Notes: generated from the sequence alone by a model not told the origin. 64,000 nt of DNA from Patulibacter minatonensis DSM 18081 (GCF_000519325.1 NZ_KI912613.1:2905432-2969431), one strand, 5' to 3'; numbered from the stretch's first letter, positions 1 through 8,593 are shown. Translations and numbers: made by a program.

Positions 1-2
1 AG

Positions 3-536
3 GCCCCGCCCGCGTCGTCGGCCCCTGCCTCTCCCACGCACGAGCCGCCGCCGGCGGCCCCGCAGGCCCCTGTCCCGCCGACGCCCGCGGCGCCCCAGCC
101 CCCGCCGGCCCCCGTCGGCATCACCCCCGCCGACGTCGACGAGCAGCTGCCCGGCATCGGCGAGCACCTGGGCGGCGCCGTCCGCCACGCGCTCTCGCAG
201 GCCCGAGCGGTGTCGATCACCGGGGTCGACCTCGTGCTCGGCCTGCCGGCCGGCCAGCAACGCGCGGCCAACGCGCTCAACCGCGACGAGACCCGCGAGC
301 GGATCGCCGCCGACCTCGAGGAGCTCCTCGGCGTCCGCTACGTCATCCGCGCCGAGGAGCAGGCGGGCGTCGCGGCGCCCGAGGAGCCGCTCCTGCCGGA
401 GGACGAGGTCGTCCGCCGCCTCGTCAGCGAGTTCGAGGCCGAGGAGGTCGACGGCGGTGCGTCCGCCGCCGCGGGCCCCGGAGCCGGCGATCCCACGTCC
501 GCAGAGACCACCACCAGCACCAACGGAGACTCCTGA
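3..536 (+). CDS. dnaX: DNA polymerase III subunit gamma/tau, C-terminal part (partial at left edge)
   Basis: Only the last 177 residues are visible; the reading frame is open through the left edge. The visible part is a Pro/Ala-rich linker followed by a compact alpha/beta tail ending in an acidic, Ala/Thr-rich segment. That is how the C-terminal region of bacterial tau looks, but it carries no catalytic motif. The assignment rests mainly on position: the stop codon overlaps the start of a YbaB-family gene (TGATG at 534-538), which is followed by recR, the well-conserved dnaX-ybaB-recR order. Tau ties together the clamp loader and polymerase cores at the replication fork. The AAA+ ATPase domain lies outside the window. 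Confidence 0.8.
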   Translation, partial: APPASSAPASPTHEPPPAAPQAPVPPTPAAPQPPPAPVGITPADVDEQLPGIGEHLGGAVRHALSQARAVSITGVDLVLGLPAGQQRAANALNRDETRERIAADLEELLGVRYVIRAEEQAGVAAPEEPLLPEDEVVRRLVSEFEAEEVDGGASAAAGPGAGDPTSAETTTSTNGDS

Positions 537-874
537 TGGCCCGTCAGCCGAACATGCAGCAGATGATGAAGCAGGTCCAGAAGATGCAGGCCGACATGGC
601 GGCCGCGCAGGAGGCCCTGCAGACCGAGGAGCTCGACGTCACCGCCGGCGGCGGGATGGTCACCGTGAAGATCACGGGCGGCCTCGAGATCAAGTCCGTG
701 ACGATCGACCCCGACGCGATCGACCCGGAGGACGCCGAGCTCCTCCAGGACACCGTGACCGCGGCGGTCAACGAGGCGATCCGTCAGGCGCAGGAGCTCG
801 CCGAGAAGCGCATGGGCGGCCTCACCGGCGGCCTGGACCTCGGCTCGATGGGCCTCGGCGGCCTCGGCCTCTAG
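536..874 (+). CDS. ybaB: YbaB/EbfC family nucleoid-associated protein
   Basis: This 112-residue protein is of the usual length for the YbaB/EbfC family, small dimeric DNA-binding proteins that coat the nucleoid. It opens with a Met/Gln-rich helix (MQQMMKQVQKMQADMAAAQ) followed by the typical beta hairpin with G-G-G-M-V-T-V-K and the I-D-P-D-A-I-D-P-E-D stretch, and ends in a Gly/Leu tail. The start ATG overlaps the dnaX stop by one base, so translation is probably coupled. recR follows 24 bp downstream. Family membership is clear; the exact role in this organism is not established, although genetic linkage to recR suggests a part in DNA recombination or repair. Confidence 0.93.
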   Translation: MARQPNMQQMMKQVQKMQADMAAAQEALQTEELDVTAGGGMVTVKITGGLEIKSVTIDPDAIDPEDAELLQDTVTAAVNEAIRQAQELAEKRMGGLTGGLDLGSMGLGGLGL

Positions 875-898
875 TCCGCGAGGGCGGGCACCGGACCC

Positions 899-1567
899 AT
901 GCAGCCCGCCCCGATCGAGCGCCTCGTCGCGGCCTTCTCCCGCCTGCCGGGCGTCGGGCCGCGCACCGCGCAGCGCCTCACGTACCACGTGCTGTCGCGG
1001 CCGGACGAGGACGCCCGCGCGCTCGCGACGGCCCTGATCGAGGTCAAGGAGCTGATCGGCGAGTGCCGGATCTGCTTCAACCTCGCGGAGGGCGAGCGCT
1101 GCGTGATCTGCGAGGACCCCCGCCGCGACCCGACGCTGCTCTGCGTCGTCGAGACCCCCGCGGACGTCCTGCCGGTCGAGCGCACCCACGAGTACCGCGG
1201 CCGGTACCACGTGCTCGGCGGCGCGCTGTCGCCGGTCGACGGCGTCGGCCCGCGCGACCTGCGGCTGGAGGAGCTCTACCGCCGGGTGCTCGAGGGCGAC
1301 CCCGACGACCCCGCCCGCGGGAGCGGCCCGCTGGTCGACGACGGCACGACGAGCTCCGGCGGCCCGACCGTCACCGAGGTCGTGGTGGCCACGAACCCGA
1401 CGACGTCCGGCGAGGCCACCGCGCTCCACATCGGCGCCGAGCTGCGGGAGCGCTCGCCGCAGGTGCGCGTCAGTCGCCTCGCCTCCGGCCTGCCGGTCGG
1501 CGCGGACCTCGAGCACGCCGACGAGGTCACCCTCGGTCGCGCGTTCGCGGGCCGGCGGACGATCTGA
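899..1567 (+). CDS. recR: Recombination mediator protein RecR
   Basis: RecR works with RecO/RecF to load RecA on gapped DNA. The 222-residue product shows the family's order: an N-terminal helix-hairpin-helix (LPGVGPRTAQRL, residues 16-27), a Cys4 zinc finger (C56, C59, C68, C71), and a Toprim domain starting at LCVVETPADV and closing with GEATALHIG and the DLEHADEVTLGRA end motif. An acidic/Gly-Ser insert of about 25 residues (DPARGSGPLVDDGTTSSGG) sits before EVVVATNP. Most RecR proteins (about 200 residues) lack it, which explains the greater length. It is third in the dnaX-ybaB-recR operon. Confidence 0.95.
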   Translation: MQPAPIERLVAAFSRLPGVGPRTAQRLTYHVLSRPDEDARALATALIEVKELIGECRICFNLAEGERCVICEDPRRDPTLLCVVETPADVLPVERTHEYRGRYHVLGGALSPVDGVGPRDLRLEELYRRVLEGDPDDPARGSGPLVDDGTTSSGGPTVTEVVVATNPTTSGEATALHIGAELRERSPQVRVSRLASGLPVGADLEHADEVTLGRAFAGRRTI

Positions 1568-1578
1568 CCGGCCGGGTC

Positions 1579-3279
1579 GTGCGCCGCGCCCGGCTCGTCG
1601 CGAACCGCCGCGCGCAGCGCTCGCCGAGCCGCTCACCGGCGCTCCGGGGGGCGGTCACGGGCGGGGCCGCGGTCCCCCTCGCGCTGCTCGCGATGTCCGG
1701 GTGCGGAGGAGGGGACGATCCCGCGCCGTCCGCGCCCGGCGCGCGGACCCCCACCACCGGCCCCGCGGCGCCGGAGGGGACCGGCGACCGCGCGGCCCCC
1801 GACGGCACCGGCGACCGCCCGCGCCCCCTGACGCGCGCCGACGCGCTCCGCGTCGCGGACGGCCCGGACGGCGCGAAGGTGCTGCGGACGCGCGACGGGC
1901 GCGACGTCCGCCTCCGGGGCGCGAACGTCAACGCCCTGGTCGACTACGCGGGCGTCAAGCGGACGGTCCCGGTCACCGCCGAGGACGCCGACCAGTTCCG
2001 GGCGCTCGGGTTCTCCGTCGTGCGCCTGGCGGTCTCGTGGTCGCGGATCGCGCCGGCACCCGGCCGGTTCGACGGCGCGTACCTCCGGACGATCGAGCGG
2101 ACGGCACGGCGCTTCGCCGACCGCGGGATCTACGTGCTGCTCGATCTGCACCAGGACCGCTTCGGCGCCGGCCTGGCGGCGGGAGCCGACGAGACCGACG
2201 GCGCTCCCGCGTGGGCGGCGGTGACCGGTGGCGCATCGACGGCCGCGGACACCGGCGACGGGCACCCGTACTACCGCTCCGCGGCGGCCCGGGCGGCGGC
2301 CACGGCGTTCTTCCGCGACCGCCGGGTCGCCGGCGCCCCGCTGCAGGAGCACTACGCCGACGCCCTCGCCCGGCTCGCGCGGGTCGGGTGGCGGCTCGGT
2401 CCGGCGCTCGCCGGCATCGAGCTCTACAACGAGCCGATCGACCCCGAGCACACCGACGCCTCGGGACCGGACCGCTTCTCCCGCAGCCGGCTGCAGCCCT
2501 TCTACCGCCGCCTGGTGGCGCGGCTCCGCGGGCCCGACGGGACCGGGCCGGGCGCGGGACCGTACGACGGGCCGATCTGGTTCGAGCCGCAGGCCACCCG
2601 GACCCAGACCGACCGCGACGCCGCGGCGGCCCGCTTCTCCGGCGACGACGGCCTGGTCTACGGCCCGCACGTCTACACCGACGTCTTCGGCGGCACGCAC
2701 GACGCGGGCACGCCCGCCCGGATCGCGGCGAGCTTCCGCGCCGCCGCCGACGAGGCCCGCACGTACGGTGCGGCCCTCGCACCGACCGAGCTGCCCGGTG
2801 CGTCGGGCGGGCGGTTCGAGACCGACCGCCGCGCGACCCTCGACCAGCTCGACGCCCTCGGGGTCGGCGGCATGGTCTGGGTCTGGAAGCAGGACCCCTC
2901 GGCGAGCTACGGCTGGGGCGTCCTCAACGCCGACGGGACCCAGCGCGACGACTCGGCGATCGCGGCCGACTACGGCCGGGCCCGGGTGGTGGCGGCCGGC
3001 CCGCGCGTGCTCCGCGAGCGGTGGCGCGACGGGACGCTCACGGTGACGACGACCGGCGCCGGCGTGCTCGACCTCTGGGACGGCGCCGCGTTCGCCGCCA
3101 CCGCGCCGGTGCGGGGCGCCTCCCCGCGGCTCACCGTCGACGGCGCGGCCCCCGACGCGCGCACCGTGCGGACCTCGCGCGCGACCGCGAGGCTCGGATC
3201 GGCCGACGCGTGGGCGGGCGGACGGCGGATCCGCCTGACGCTCCCCGCGGGCCGGCACGAGGTCGTGCTCGGGAGGTAG
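1579..3279 (+). CDS. Secreted GH5 glycoside hydrolase lipoprotein, endoglycoceramidase-like
   Basis: The GTG start 11 bp after recR gives a 566-residue protein with an Arg-rich n-region, a hydrophobic stretch and a lipobox-like LLAMSGC (Cys42), so it is probably lipid-anchored outside the cell. The catalytic (beta/alpha)8 domain has the GH5 hallmarks: VRLAVSWSRIAP, LLDLHQDRFG, the acid/base Glu285 in IELYNEP, and the probable nucleophile Glu404 in APTELPG. A beta-sandwich of about 95 residues follows. The LDLHQDRFG/NEP pattern and C-terminal sandwich resemble the endoglycosylceramidase branch of GH5, which cuts glycans from glycosphingolipids. Substrate is an inference; other beta-glucosidase or beta-galactosidase activities are possible. 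A start further upstream would run into recR. Confidence 0.82.
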   Translation: MRRARLVANRRAQRSPSRSPALRGAVTGGAAVPLALLAMSGCGGGDDPAPSAPGARTPTTGPAAPEGTGDRAAPDGTGDRPRPLTRADALRVADGPDGAKVLRTRDGRDVRLRGANVNALVDYAGVKRTVPVTAEDADQFRALGFSVVRLAVSWSRIAPAPGRFDGAYLRTIERTARRFADRGIYVLLDLHQDRFGAGLAAGADETDGAPAWAAVTGGASTAADTGDGHPYYRSAAARAAATAFFRDRRVAGAPLQEHYADALARLARVGWRLGPALAGIELYNEPIDPEHTDASGPDRFSRSRLQPFYRRLVARLRGPDGTGPGAGPYDGPIWFEPQATRTQTDRDAAAARFSGDDGLVYGPHVYTDVFGGTHDAGTPARIAASFRAAADEARTYGAALAPTELPGASGGRFETDRRATLDQLDALGVGGMVWVWKQDPSASYGWGVLNADGTQRDDSAIAADYGRARVVAAGPRVLRERWRDGTLTVTTTGAGVLDLWDGAAFAATAPVRGASPRLTVDGAAPDARTVRTSRATARLGSADAWAGGRRIRLTLPAGRHEVVLGR

Positions 3280-3379
3280 CGGGCCCCGGCGGGTGGGCGG
3301 CGCCCGGCTCCGCCGCGTGCGCCGTGGCGTGTTGCCGCTCGCCGCCCGGGCCGTCCGCGCGCCGGTCCCTTCGGAGCCG

Positions 3380-3385
3380 TAGGCT
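3380..3385 (+). promoter_or_regulatory. Leaderless-type -10 box (TAGGCT) for the serine hydrolase
   Basis: TAGGCT ends six bases before the GTG at 3392, so transcription would start at or next to the initiation codon. No Shine-Dalgarno sequence or consensus -35 box is seen. Confidence 0.55.
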
Positions 3386-3391
3386 GCGCGC

Positions 3392-4720
3392 GTGCCGCTG
3401 CGCTCGAAGCTCCCCGCCGTCCGCCTGCCCCGGCCGCCGCACGTGCCGGATCCGCTGCGCCGCATCAAGGTGCCGAAGGACCTGACGCCGCTGGTCACGC
3501 GCGCGTCGCACGAGCTCCCCGCCGACGAGGGCGGCATGACGCAGGACGGGGTCGAGCGGATCTGGGCCGCGACCGAGCGCCTGTACCGGCACGGCGTCCA
3601 CCCGGCGATCGGCCTGACGATCCGGCGCCGCGGCGTCGTCGTCCTCGACCGCACGATCGGCTGGTCGCACGGCGCGATGGCCGACGGTCCGGTCGTCCCC
3701 CACGAGGGCGATCCGGTCCTCGCCACGCCCGACACGCCGTTCTGCCTGTTCAGCGCGTCGAAGGCGATCACCGCGACGGTGATCCACATGCTCGACGAGC
3801 GCGGCCTGCTCCACATCGGCGACCGCGTCGCCGAGTACGTCCCCGAGTTCGCGGGCGCCGGCAAGCACCGGATCACGATCGACCACGTGCTCTCGCACCG
3901 CGCCGGGATCCCGAACATCCCGGGCTCCGCGATCGACATGGACCGCATCCGGGACCACGACTTCGTGATGGGGCATCTGAACGAGGCCCTGATCCGGACG
4001 CGGCCCGGCACCCGGCTCTCCTACCACGCGATCTCGGGCGGGTTCGTCCTCGCGGCGGTCGTCCGCGCGGTCACGGGCAAGGAGCTCAAGGACGTCCTCC
4101 GCGAGGAGATCCTCGACCCCCTCGGCTTCCGGTGGATGGGCTACGGGGTCGCCGAGGAGGACCTCCCGCTCGTCGGCACGGCCCATCCGACGGGTCCGAA
4201 GCCGGTCCCGCCGCTGTCCACCGCCCTGACCCGCGCGTTCGGGATGCCCCTGGACGCCGTGACGCGGGTCTCGAACGACCCGCGCTTCCTGACGGCGGAG
4301 ATCCCGTCCGCCAACGCGGTCTCGACCCCGTTCGAGCTGTCGCGGTTCATGGAGCTCCTCCGCCGCGGCGGCACCCTCGACGGCGTGCAGGTGATGGAGC
4401 CGCGCACGATCCGCCGCGCGATCATCGAGCGCTCGCACCACGAGGTCGACCTGACCCTCGGCGCGCCCCTCCGGCACGCGTCCGGGTACATGCTCGGCGC
4501 GAAGGCCCTCGGCCTCTACGGTCCCGACACCGAGAGCGCGTTCGGGCACCTCGGCTTCACGAACATCCTCGGTTGGGCCGACCCGCGCCGCGAGCTCTCG
4601 GTCGCCCTGGTCACGAGCGGCAAGCCCGCCCTGGCCCCGCACCTCCCGGACTTCTGGAACCTCACCCGCCGGATCGGCCTCGAGGCCCCGAAGGTCGACC
4701 GGCCCGAGCTCTTCGGCTGA
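3392..4720 (+). CDS. Serine hydrolase, beta-lactamase/EstB family (class C fold)
   Basis: This 442-residue protein has the active-site S-x-x-K as Ser121-Ala-Ser-Lys124 in a FSASKAIT context, and the second catalytic Tyr211 in LSYHAISGG. Those are the signatures of the class C beta-lactamase/esterase/DD-peptidase superfamily. The start GTG is chosen because a -10-like TAGGCT lies six bases upstream. No signal peptide is evident, so it is probably cytoplasmic and more likely an esterase or carboxyl hydrolase than a periplasmic beta-lactamase. The third motif (HxG/KTG) may be the FGHLGFT segment near residue 387. Natural substrate unknown. Confidence 0.85.
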   Translation: MPLRSKLPAVRLPRPPHVPDPLRRIKVPKDLTPLVTRASHELPADEGGMTQDGVERIWAATERLYRHGVHPAIGLTIRRRGVVVLDRTIGWSHGAMADGPVVPHEGDPVLATPDTPFCLFSASKAITATVIHMLDERGLLHIGDRVAEYVPEFAGAGKHRITIDHVLSHRAGIPNIPGSAIDMDRIRDHDFVMGHLNEALIRTRPGTRLSYHAISGGFVLAAVVRAVTGKELKDVLREEILDPLGFRWMGYGVAEEDLPLVGTAHPTGPKPVPPLSTALTRAFGMPLDAVTRVSNDPRFLTAEIPSANAVSTPFELSRFMELLRRGGTLDGVQVMEPRTIRRAIIERSHHEVDLTLGAPLRHASGYMLGAKALGLYGPDTESAFGHLGFTNILGWADPRRELSVALVTSGKPALAPHLPDFWNLTRRIGLEAPKVDRPELFG

Positions 4721-4803
4721 CCCGATACCGGCCGCGATCCAGGTTCACCCCGGGTGCGCCCAAGATCACCCCGGCCCGCTCGTTCCGGAGCCCCGGAGCG
4801 GCC

Positions 4804-4809
4804 TACGGT
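4804..4809 (+). promoter_or_regulatory. Leaderless-type -10 box (TACGGT) for the Kelch protein
   Basis: TACGGT ends six bases before the ATG at 4816; no ribosome binding site is present in the short gap. Confidence 0.55.
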
Positions 4810-4815
4810 GGGCGC

Positions 4816-6957
4816 ATGGAACGCGAAGTCCGTTCATCCGTCGCGGTGGTGGTCGTGGCGCTGCTCGCCGCCGCCGCCGGAGCTCCGCCGGCTCTCGCCG
4901 CCTCGGGATGGGCGCCCGTCGCCGCTCCGCTGACCCAGCGGTACGGCGGCATGACGACGGTGCTCGCCGACGGGCGGGTGCTGACCACGGGCGGGATCAA
5001 CGATCGTCAGGGCATCGCGCGGTCCGCCGAGATCTACGACCCCGCCTCGGGGCGCTGGTCCGTGGAGGAGTCCGACGACGCGAACGGTCGCGCGCCGGAG
5101 CGCTCGCGCATCCACGGCACCCTCACCACCCTGCGGGACGGGCGCGTGCTCCTGGTCGGGGGCTTCTCGAGCTGGGACGTCGATCCCATCGAGCGCACGG
5201 TCGAGGTCTTCGATCCGGCGACCGGCCGCTGGACGTACGCGGCCCCCCTGGCCCGTGCGCGTCAGGGGCACGTCGCCGCGCTGCTGCCGGACGGTCGGCT
5301 GCTCGTCGCCGGCGGGGTCGATACCCGGGGCGCCCCCGTGGCCGAGGCCGAGATCTTCGATCCCGCGACCGGGACCTGGTCCAGCGGCGGCACGATGGCC
5401 CAGGCCGGATACGGGAGCCAGTCGGTCGTCCTGGCGGACGGCCGCGTCCTGGTCGCCGGCGGATCGACGACGGCCGCGGGCCCGCGCGACCCCCTCGACC
5501 GGGCGGACATCTCGCGGACCGAGATCTTCGACCCGGCGACCACGACCTGGTCCTCGGCCTTCTCGCTGGGCCGCCCGCGGGCGCAGGCCGGTGCGGCCCT
5601 GCTCGGGAGCGGCGGCGTCCTCGTCGCCGGCGGCGTCGGTGACACCGGGACGCTGGGGACGGCGATGCGGTTCGACCCGGCGCCGGAGACGTCCTTCTGG
5701 ACGACCCGCCTCGACCCACCGGTGACCGGCGCCCTCGCGTCCCTCACGGCGCTCCGCGACGACCGGGTGCTGATGATCGCCGAGGGCCAGCGGACCACGC
5801 CGCTCTACGACGAGGGCCTCGACTCGTGGTCCTCGTCCTACGCCATGGCGAGCCGTCGGTCGCAGTCGCAGCACGCGCAGCTGCAGGACGGCCGCGTCCT
5901 CGCGTTCGGCGGGACCGAGACCACGACCGCCGAGCGCTTCACGCAGCCGACGACCCGCGCGGCCGACGACGCCGACCTCGGGGAGACCGCGGTCGGCCGC
6001 ACGGCCGAGCGCGACGTCGTGGTGCGCAACACCGGGACGGAGCCGCTCTTCACGATCGGGGTCTCGACGACGGGGGCGGGCGCCTCCGCGTTCACCGTCG
6101 TCGCCGACGGCTGCTCCCGGACCCCGGTGCCGGTCGGGGGCTCGTGCGTCGTCCGGGTCCGCTTCGCGCCCTCGGGTGTCGGCCCGCGCGAGGCCACCCT
6201 CGCGTTCGACGACAACGCCGAGTCGTCGCCGTCGTCGGCGTTGCGGGCGGTCGGCACGGCGCGGGTGGTCGACCCGACGCCGACGGACCCGACGCCGACC
6301 GCTCCGACGGGTCCCGCGGACCCGGGTCCCGCGGCGCCGACCGGCTCCGCGCCGCCGGTCGGCGGCGGGCCCGCCCCGGTGGCTCCGCGGCCGGTCCCGG
6401 TCCCGTGCTCGGTCCGCTCCGTCGTGCTGTTCGGCGTCGCGCCGAGCGCGACGACGTCGCGACCCCGTGTGCGGCTGTCCGGGGTCGCGTCGGGACTGCC
6501 GGCCGGGACGGTCGTCCGGATCCGTCGCGACGGCGCGCAGATCGGGAGCACGGCGGTCCGGGACGACGGCACCGTCTCCGCGACGGTGGCCGCGCCCGGC
6601 ACCCGGCGCGCTCGACTTGCCGCGCGGTACCGGCTCGTCCCGAGCGTCGGCAGGCGTTCCGCAGCGCTGAAGGCGACCCGCCTGGCGACGATCGGCGCGG
6701 CCGGCCCGGTCTCGGGCGGCGACGTGCGGGTGAACGGCCGGGTGGCGGGCGTCCGGCGTGCGACGCGGCTGCGGATCGAGCGGACCTCGGCGTGCGGGCC
6801 GGCGACGGTCGTCGTGGGCACGGCCACGACCGACGCCCGCGGCGGCTTCCGCACCCTGCTCGCGGCGCCGGCGGTGGGCGAGGGCGCCTGGATCTACCGG
6901 ATCCGGCAGGGCCGGCGGACGGTCACCCTGCCGATCGTCGTCGGCGCGCGGCGGTAG
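4816..6957 (+). CDS. Secreted Kelch-repeat protein with a choice-of-anchor domain
   Basis: The 713-residue product begins with a Sec signal peptide (hydrophobic VAVVVVALLAAAAG, cleavage near ALA-A). Residues about 35-380 hold at least six Kelch blades, each with a DGRVL(V/L)(A/V)GG strand and a (V/I)F/YDPATG.W turn, forming a beta-propeller. Next is an ASPM-SPD2-Hydin/choice-of-anchor-D type Ig domain (VVVRNTGTEPL ... CVVRVRFAPSGVG), then a Pro/Thr linker and a beta-rich domain of about 180 residues with no family I recognise. I do not see the full copper-ligand set of galactose oxidase and make no claim of oxidase activity. It is probably a surface binding or adhesion protein. Confidence 0.8.
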   Translation: MEREVRSSVAVVVVALLAAAAGAPPALAASGWAPVAAPLTQRYGGMTTVLADGRVLTTGGINDRQGIARSAEIYDPASGRWSVEESDDANGRAPERSRIHGTLTTLRDGRVLLVGGFSSWDVDPIERTVEVFDPATGRWTYAAPLARARQGHVAALLPDGRLLVAGGVDTRGAPVAEAEIFDPATGTWSSGGTMAQAGYGSQSVVLADGRVLVAGGSTTAAGPRDPLDRADISRTEIFDPATTTWSSAFSLGRPRAQAGAALLGSGGVLVAGGVGDTGTLGTAMRFDPAPETSFWTTRLDPPVTGALASLTALRDDRVLMIAEGQRTTPLYDEGLDSWSSSYAMASRRSQSQHAQLQDGRVLAFGGTETTTAERFTQPTTRAADDADLGETAVGRTAERDVVVRNTGTEPLFTIGVSTTGAGASAFTVVADGCSRTPVPVGGSCVVRVRFAPSGVGPREATLAFDDNAESSPSSALRAVGTARVVDPTPTDPTPTAPTGPADPGPAAPTGSAPPVGGGPAPVAPRPVPVPCSVRSVVLFGVAPSATTSRPRVRLSGVASGLPAGTVVRIRRDGAQIGSTAVRDDGTVSATVAAPGTRRARLAARYRLVPSVGRRSAALKATRLATIGAAGPVSGGDVRVNGRVAGVRRATRLRIERTSACGPATVVVGTATTDARGGFRTLLAAPAVGEGAWIYRIRQGRRTVTLPIVVGARR

Positions 6958-7065
6958 CGCGCGGACTCGCGGTGGGCACGGGGCTCGCCGCGAGCACCGG
7001 CGGCCCGGCGCCGATCGCTGCGACGGCTCGCGGGCGTGCGGCCGCAGTGCCCTCCGGACGGTGCC

Positions 7066-7210
7066 GATCCGGGAAGCGCAGGTTCCCACGGATTCCCGGA
7101 CGGACGGCCCGGGGAGGCCCGATCCGGGAATGCGCAGGTTCCGGTGGATTCCCGGACGGGCGCCCACGCGGGGGTGATCTGGGAATGCGCAGGTTCCGGT
7201 CGATTCCCGC
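7066..7210. repeat. Tandem array of three palindromic units, exact 55-bp period
   Basis: Units start at 7066, 7121 and 7176. Each runs from GATCCGGGAA through a conserved GCGCAGGTTCC core to GATTCCCG, so the ends form an inverted repeat of 10-12 bp around a loop of about 15-20 nt. Spacers are about 19-20 bp and differ in sequence. Unit 1 lacks the T in GGGAATGCG; unit 3 ends in CATCGG instead of GACGG. A related two-unit array with the same 55-bp period lies at 15061-15157. Confidence 0.85.
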
Positions 7211-7247
7211 ATCGGCCCCCGCGCAGCCCGTGTCCTCGCGGTCCCCG

Positions 7248-7253
7248 TAGGAT
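7248..7253 (+). promoter_or_regulatory. -10 box (TAGGAT) for lysC
   Basis: TAGGAT ends 11 bases before the lysC ATG, predicting a transcript with a leader of only about 3-5 nt. It lies 37 bp after the last 55-bp repeat unit. Confidence 0.5.
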
Positions 7254-7264
7254 CCGACGCGCGC

Positions 7265-8593
7265 ATGAGCCCCCTGATCGACACCGGAACCGGCAGCGAC
7301 ACCGTCGTCATGAAGTTCGGCGGCACGTCCGTCGCCGACGCGGAGCGCATCAAGCGCGCCGCGGCCCGGATCGTGAAGAAGCGCGAGGCCGGCCAGCGCG
7401 TCGTCGTCGTGCTGTCGGCCCGCGGCAAGGAGACCGACCGGCTGATCGCCGACGCGCTGGAGATCTCGGAGCGGCCCGCGCCGCGCGAGATGGACATGCT
7501 CCTGTCGACCGGCGAGCGCGTCTCGTGTGCGCTGGCGGCGATGGCGATCAACGACCTCGGGCACGAGGCGATCTCGCTGACGGGCTCGCAGGCGGGCATC
7601 GTCACCGACACGTCGCACACGAAGGCCCGGATCCTCGACGTCCGCGCCGACCGGATCCTCGAGGCGCTCGACCAGGACCGCATCGTGCTGGTCGCCGGCT
7701 TCCAGGGCGTGTCGACGGCGAAGGACGTCACGACGCTCGGCCGCGGCGGCTCGGACACGACCGCCGTCGCGCTGGCCGCCGCCGTCGGCGCCGACGTCTG
7801 CGAGATCTACACCGACGTGCCCGGCGTCTTCAGCGCCGACCCGCGCGTCGAGCCGCACGCGAAGAAGCTCGACGTCGTGTCCTTCGAGGAGATGCTCGAG
7901 ATGTCGAGCTCCGGCGCCGGGGTGCTCCAGCTGCGCTCCGTCGAGTACGCCCGCACCCACGGGGTCCGCATCCACTGCCGCTCGAGCTTCGAGGACGGCG
8001 AGGGCACGTGGGTGGTTTCCGAGGCCGAGGCCGCGACCGCCCTACAGCAGCAGAACGAGGAGAACACCGTGGAGAACCCGCTGATCACCGCCGTGACGCA
8101 CTCGACGGTCGAGGCGCGGATCACCCTGTCCGGCGTGCCGGACACCCCCGGCGCCGCCGGCCGCATCGCGACGGCGCTGGCCGAGGCCGGCGTGAACGTC
8201 GACATGATCATCCAGAACGAGCCGCCGGAGCCCGGCGCGCGCGCCGACATGAGCTTCACGGTCCCCCGCGAGGACCTGCTCGCCGCGCAGGACGCCCTGA
8301 AGCCGGTCATCACCGACCTCGGCGTCACGGCCGTGCGGACCGAGGCCGAGATGGGCAAGGTCTCGATCGTCGGCGCCGGCATGAAGACGCACCCCGGCGT
8401 CGCCGCCAAGGTCTTCACGGTCCTCGGCGAGAAGGGGATCAACATCGAGATGATCTCCACCTCGCCGATCAAGATCTCGTGCGTCGTCCCGGGCGACCAG
8501 GTCCCCGACGCGGTGCAGGCCCTGCACGGCGCGTTCGGCCTCTCGGGCGAGGACACGATCCGCCCCGAGCAGCCGTTCGGGCAGTTCTCCTAG
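7265..8593 (+). CDS. lysC: Aspartate kinase (alpha/beta type)
   Basis: Catalyses ATP-dependent phosphorylation of L-aspartate, the first step to lysine, threonine, methionine and diaminopimelate. The 442-residue protein has the kinase signature [16 protein letters not shown] (residues 15-30), the GFQGVS and [16 protein letters not shown] loops, then two ACT domains from about residue 270 ([36 protein letters not shown]) that usually bind inhibitory lysine and/or threonine. An internal GTG at 8069 probably starts a separate beta subunit. The gene ends convergently with a LysR gene, the two TAG stops sharing CTAG at 8590-8593. A palindromic repeat array lies just upstream. Confidence 0.96.
   Translation: MSPLIDTGTGSDTVVMKFGGTSVADAERIKRAAARIVKKREAGQRVVVVLSARGKETDRLIADALEISERPAPREMDMLLSTGERVSCALAAMAINDLGHEAISLTGSQAGIVTDTSHTKARILDVRADRILEALDQDRIVLVAGFQGVSTAKDVTTLGRGGSDTTAVALAAAVGADVCEIYTDVPGVFSADPRVEPHAKKLDVVSFEEMLEMSSSGAGVLQLRSVEYARTHGVRIHCRSSFEDGEGTWVVSEAEAATALQQQNEENTVENPLITAVTHSTVEARITLSGVPDTPGAAGRIATALAEAGVNVDMIIQNEPPEPGARADMSFTVPREDLLAAQDALKPVITDLGVTAVRTEAEMGKVSIVGAGMKTHPGVAAKVFTVLGEKGINIEMISTSPIKISCVVPGDQVPDAVQALHGAFGLSGEDTIRPEQPFGQFS
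8069..8593 (+). CDS. Internal in-frame start: aspartate kinase beta (regulatory) subunit
   Basis: The GTG at 8069 (codon 269 of lysC) is preceded by AGGAG at 8058-8062 with 6-nt spacing, one of the few strong ribosome binding sites near it. The product (174 residues, starting [12 protein letters not shown]) would be just the two ACT domains. Actinobacterial aspartokinases such as the Corynebacterium enzyme are known to be made as alpha and beta subunits from overlapping frames with the beta start at this place, so this is a well-supported inference. Expression is not shown by sequence alone. Confidence 0.6.
   Translation: MENPLITAVTHSTVEARITLSGVPDTPGAAGRIATALAEAGVNVDMIIQNEPPEPGARADMSFTVPREDLLAAQDALKPVITDLGVTAVRTEAEMGKVSIVGAGMKTHPGVAAKVFTVLGEKGINIEMISTSPIKISCVVPGDQVPDAVQALHGAFGLSGEDTIRPEQPFGQFS

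Larger units (their letters stand above)
6958..7264 (+). other. Intergenic region carrying a 55-bp-period repeat array before lysC
   Basis: This 307-bp gap holds no convincing gene. It contains three palindromic repeat units (7066-7210) and the lysC -10 box (7248-7253). Antisense open frames crossing it are typical GC-rich artefacts. Confidence 0.7.

Noticed and set aside
1633-4011. Long minus-strand frame opposite the GH5 and serine hydrolase genes
   Set aside because: Low-complexity Arg/Gly/Ala composition with no domain and no start signal; the plus-strand genes have clear catalytic motifs.
4816-6957. Kelch protein as a GlxA-type copper radical oxidase paired with the GT2 synthase
   Set aside because: I could not find the full copper-ligand/Tyr-Cys set, and it lies 14 kb from the synthase among unrelated genes.
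4834-7758. Very long antisense open frame (974 codons) opposite the Kelch protein and lysC
   Set aside because: In DNA of such high GC, stop codons are rare in shadow frames. The product is Arg/Pro/Gly-rich with no domain, while both genes on the plus strand are unmistakable.
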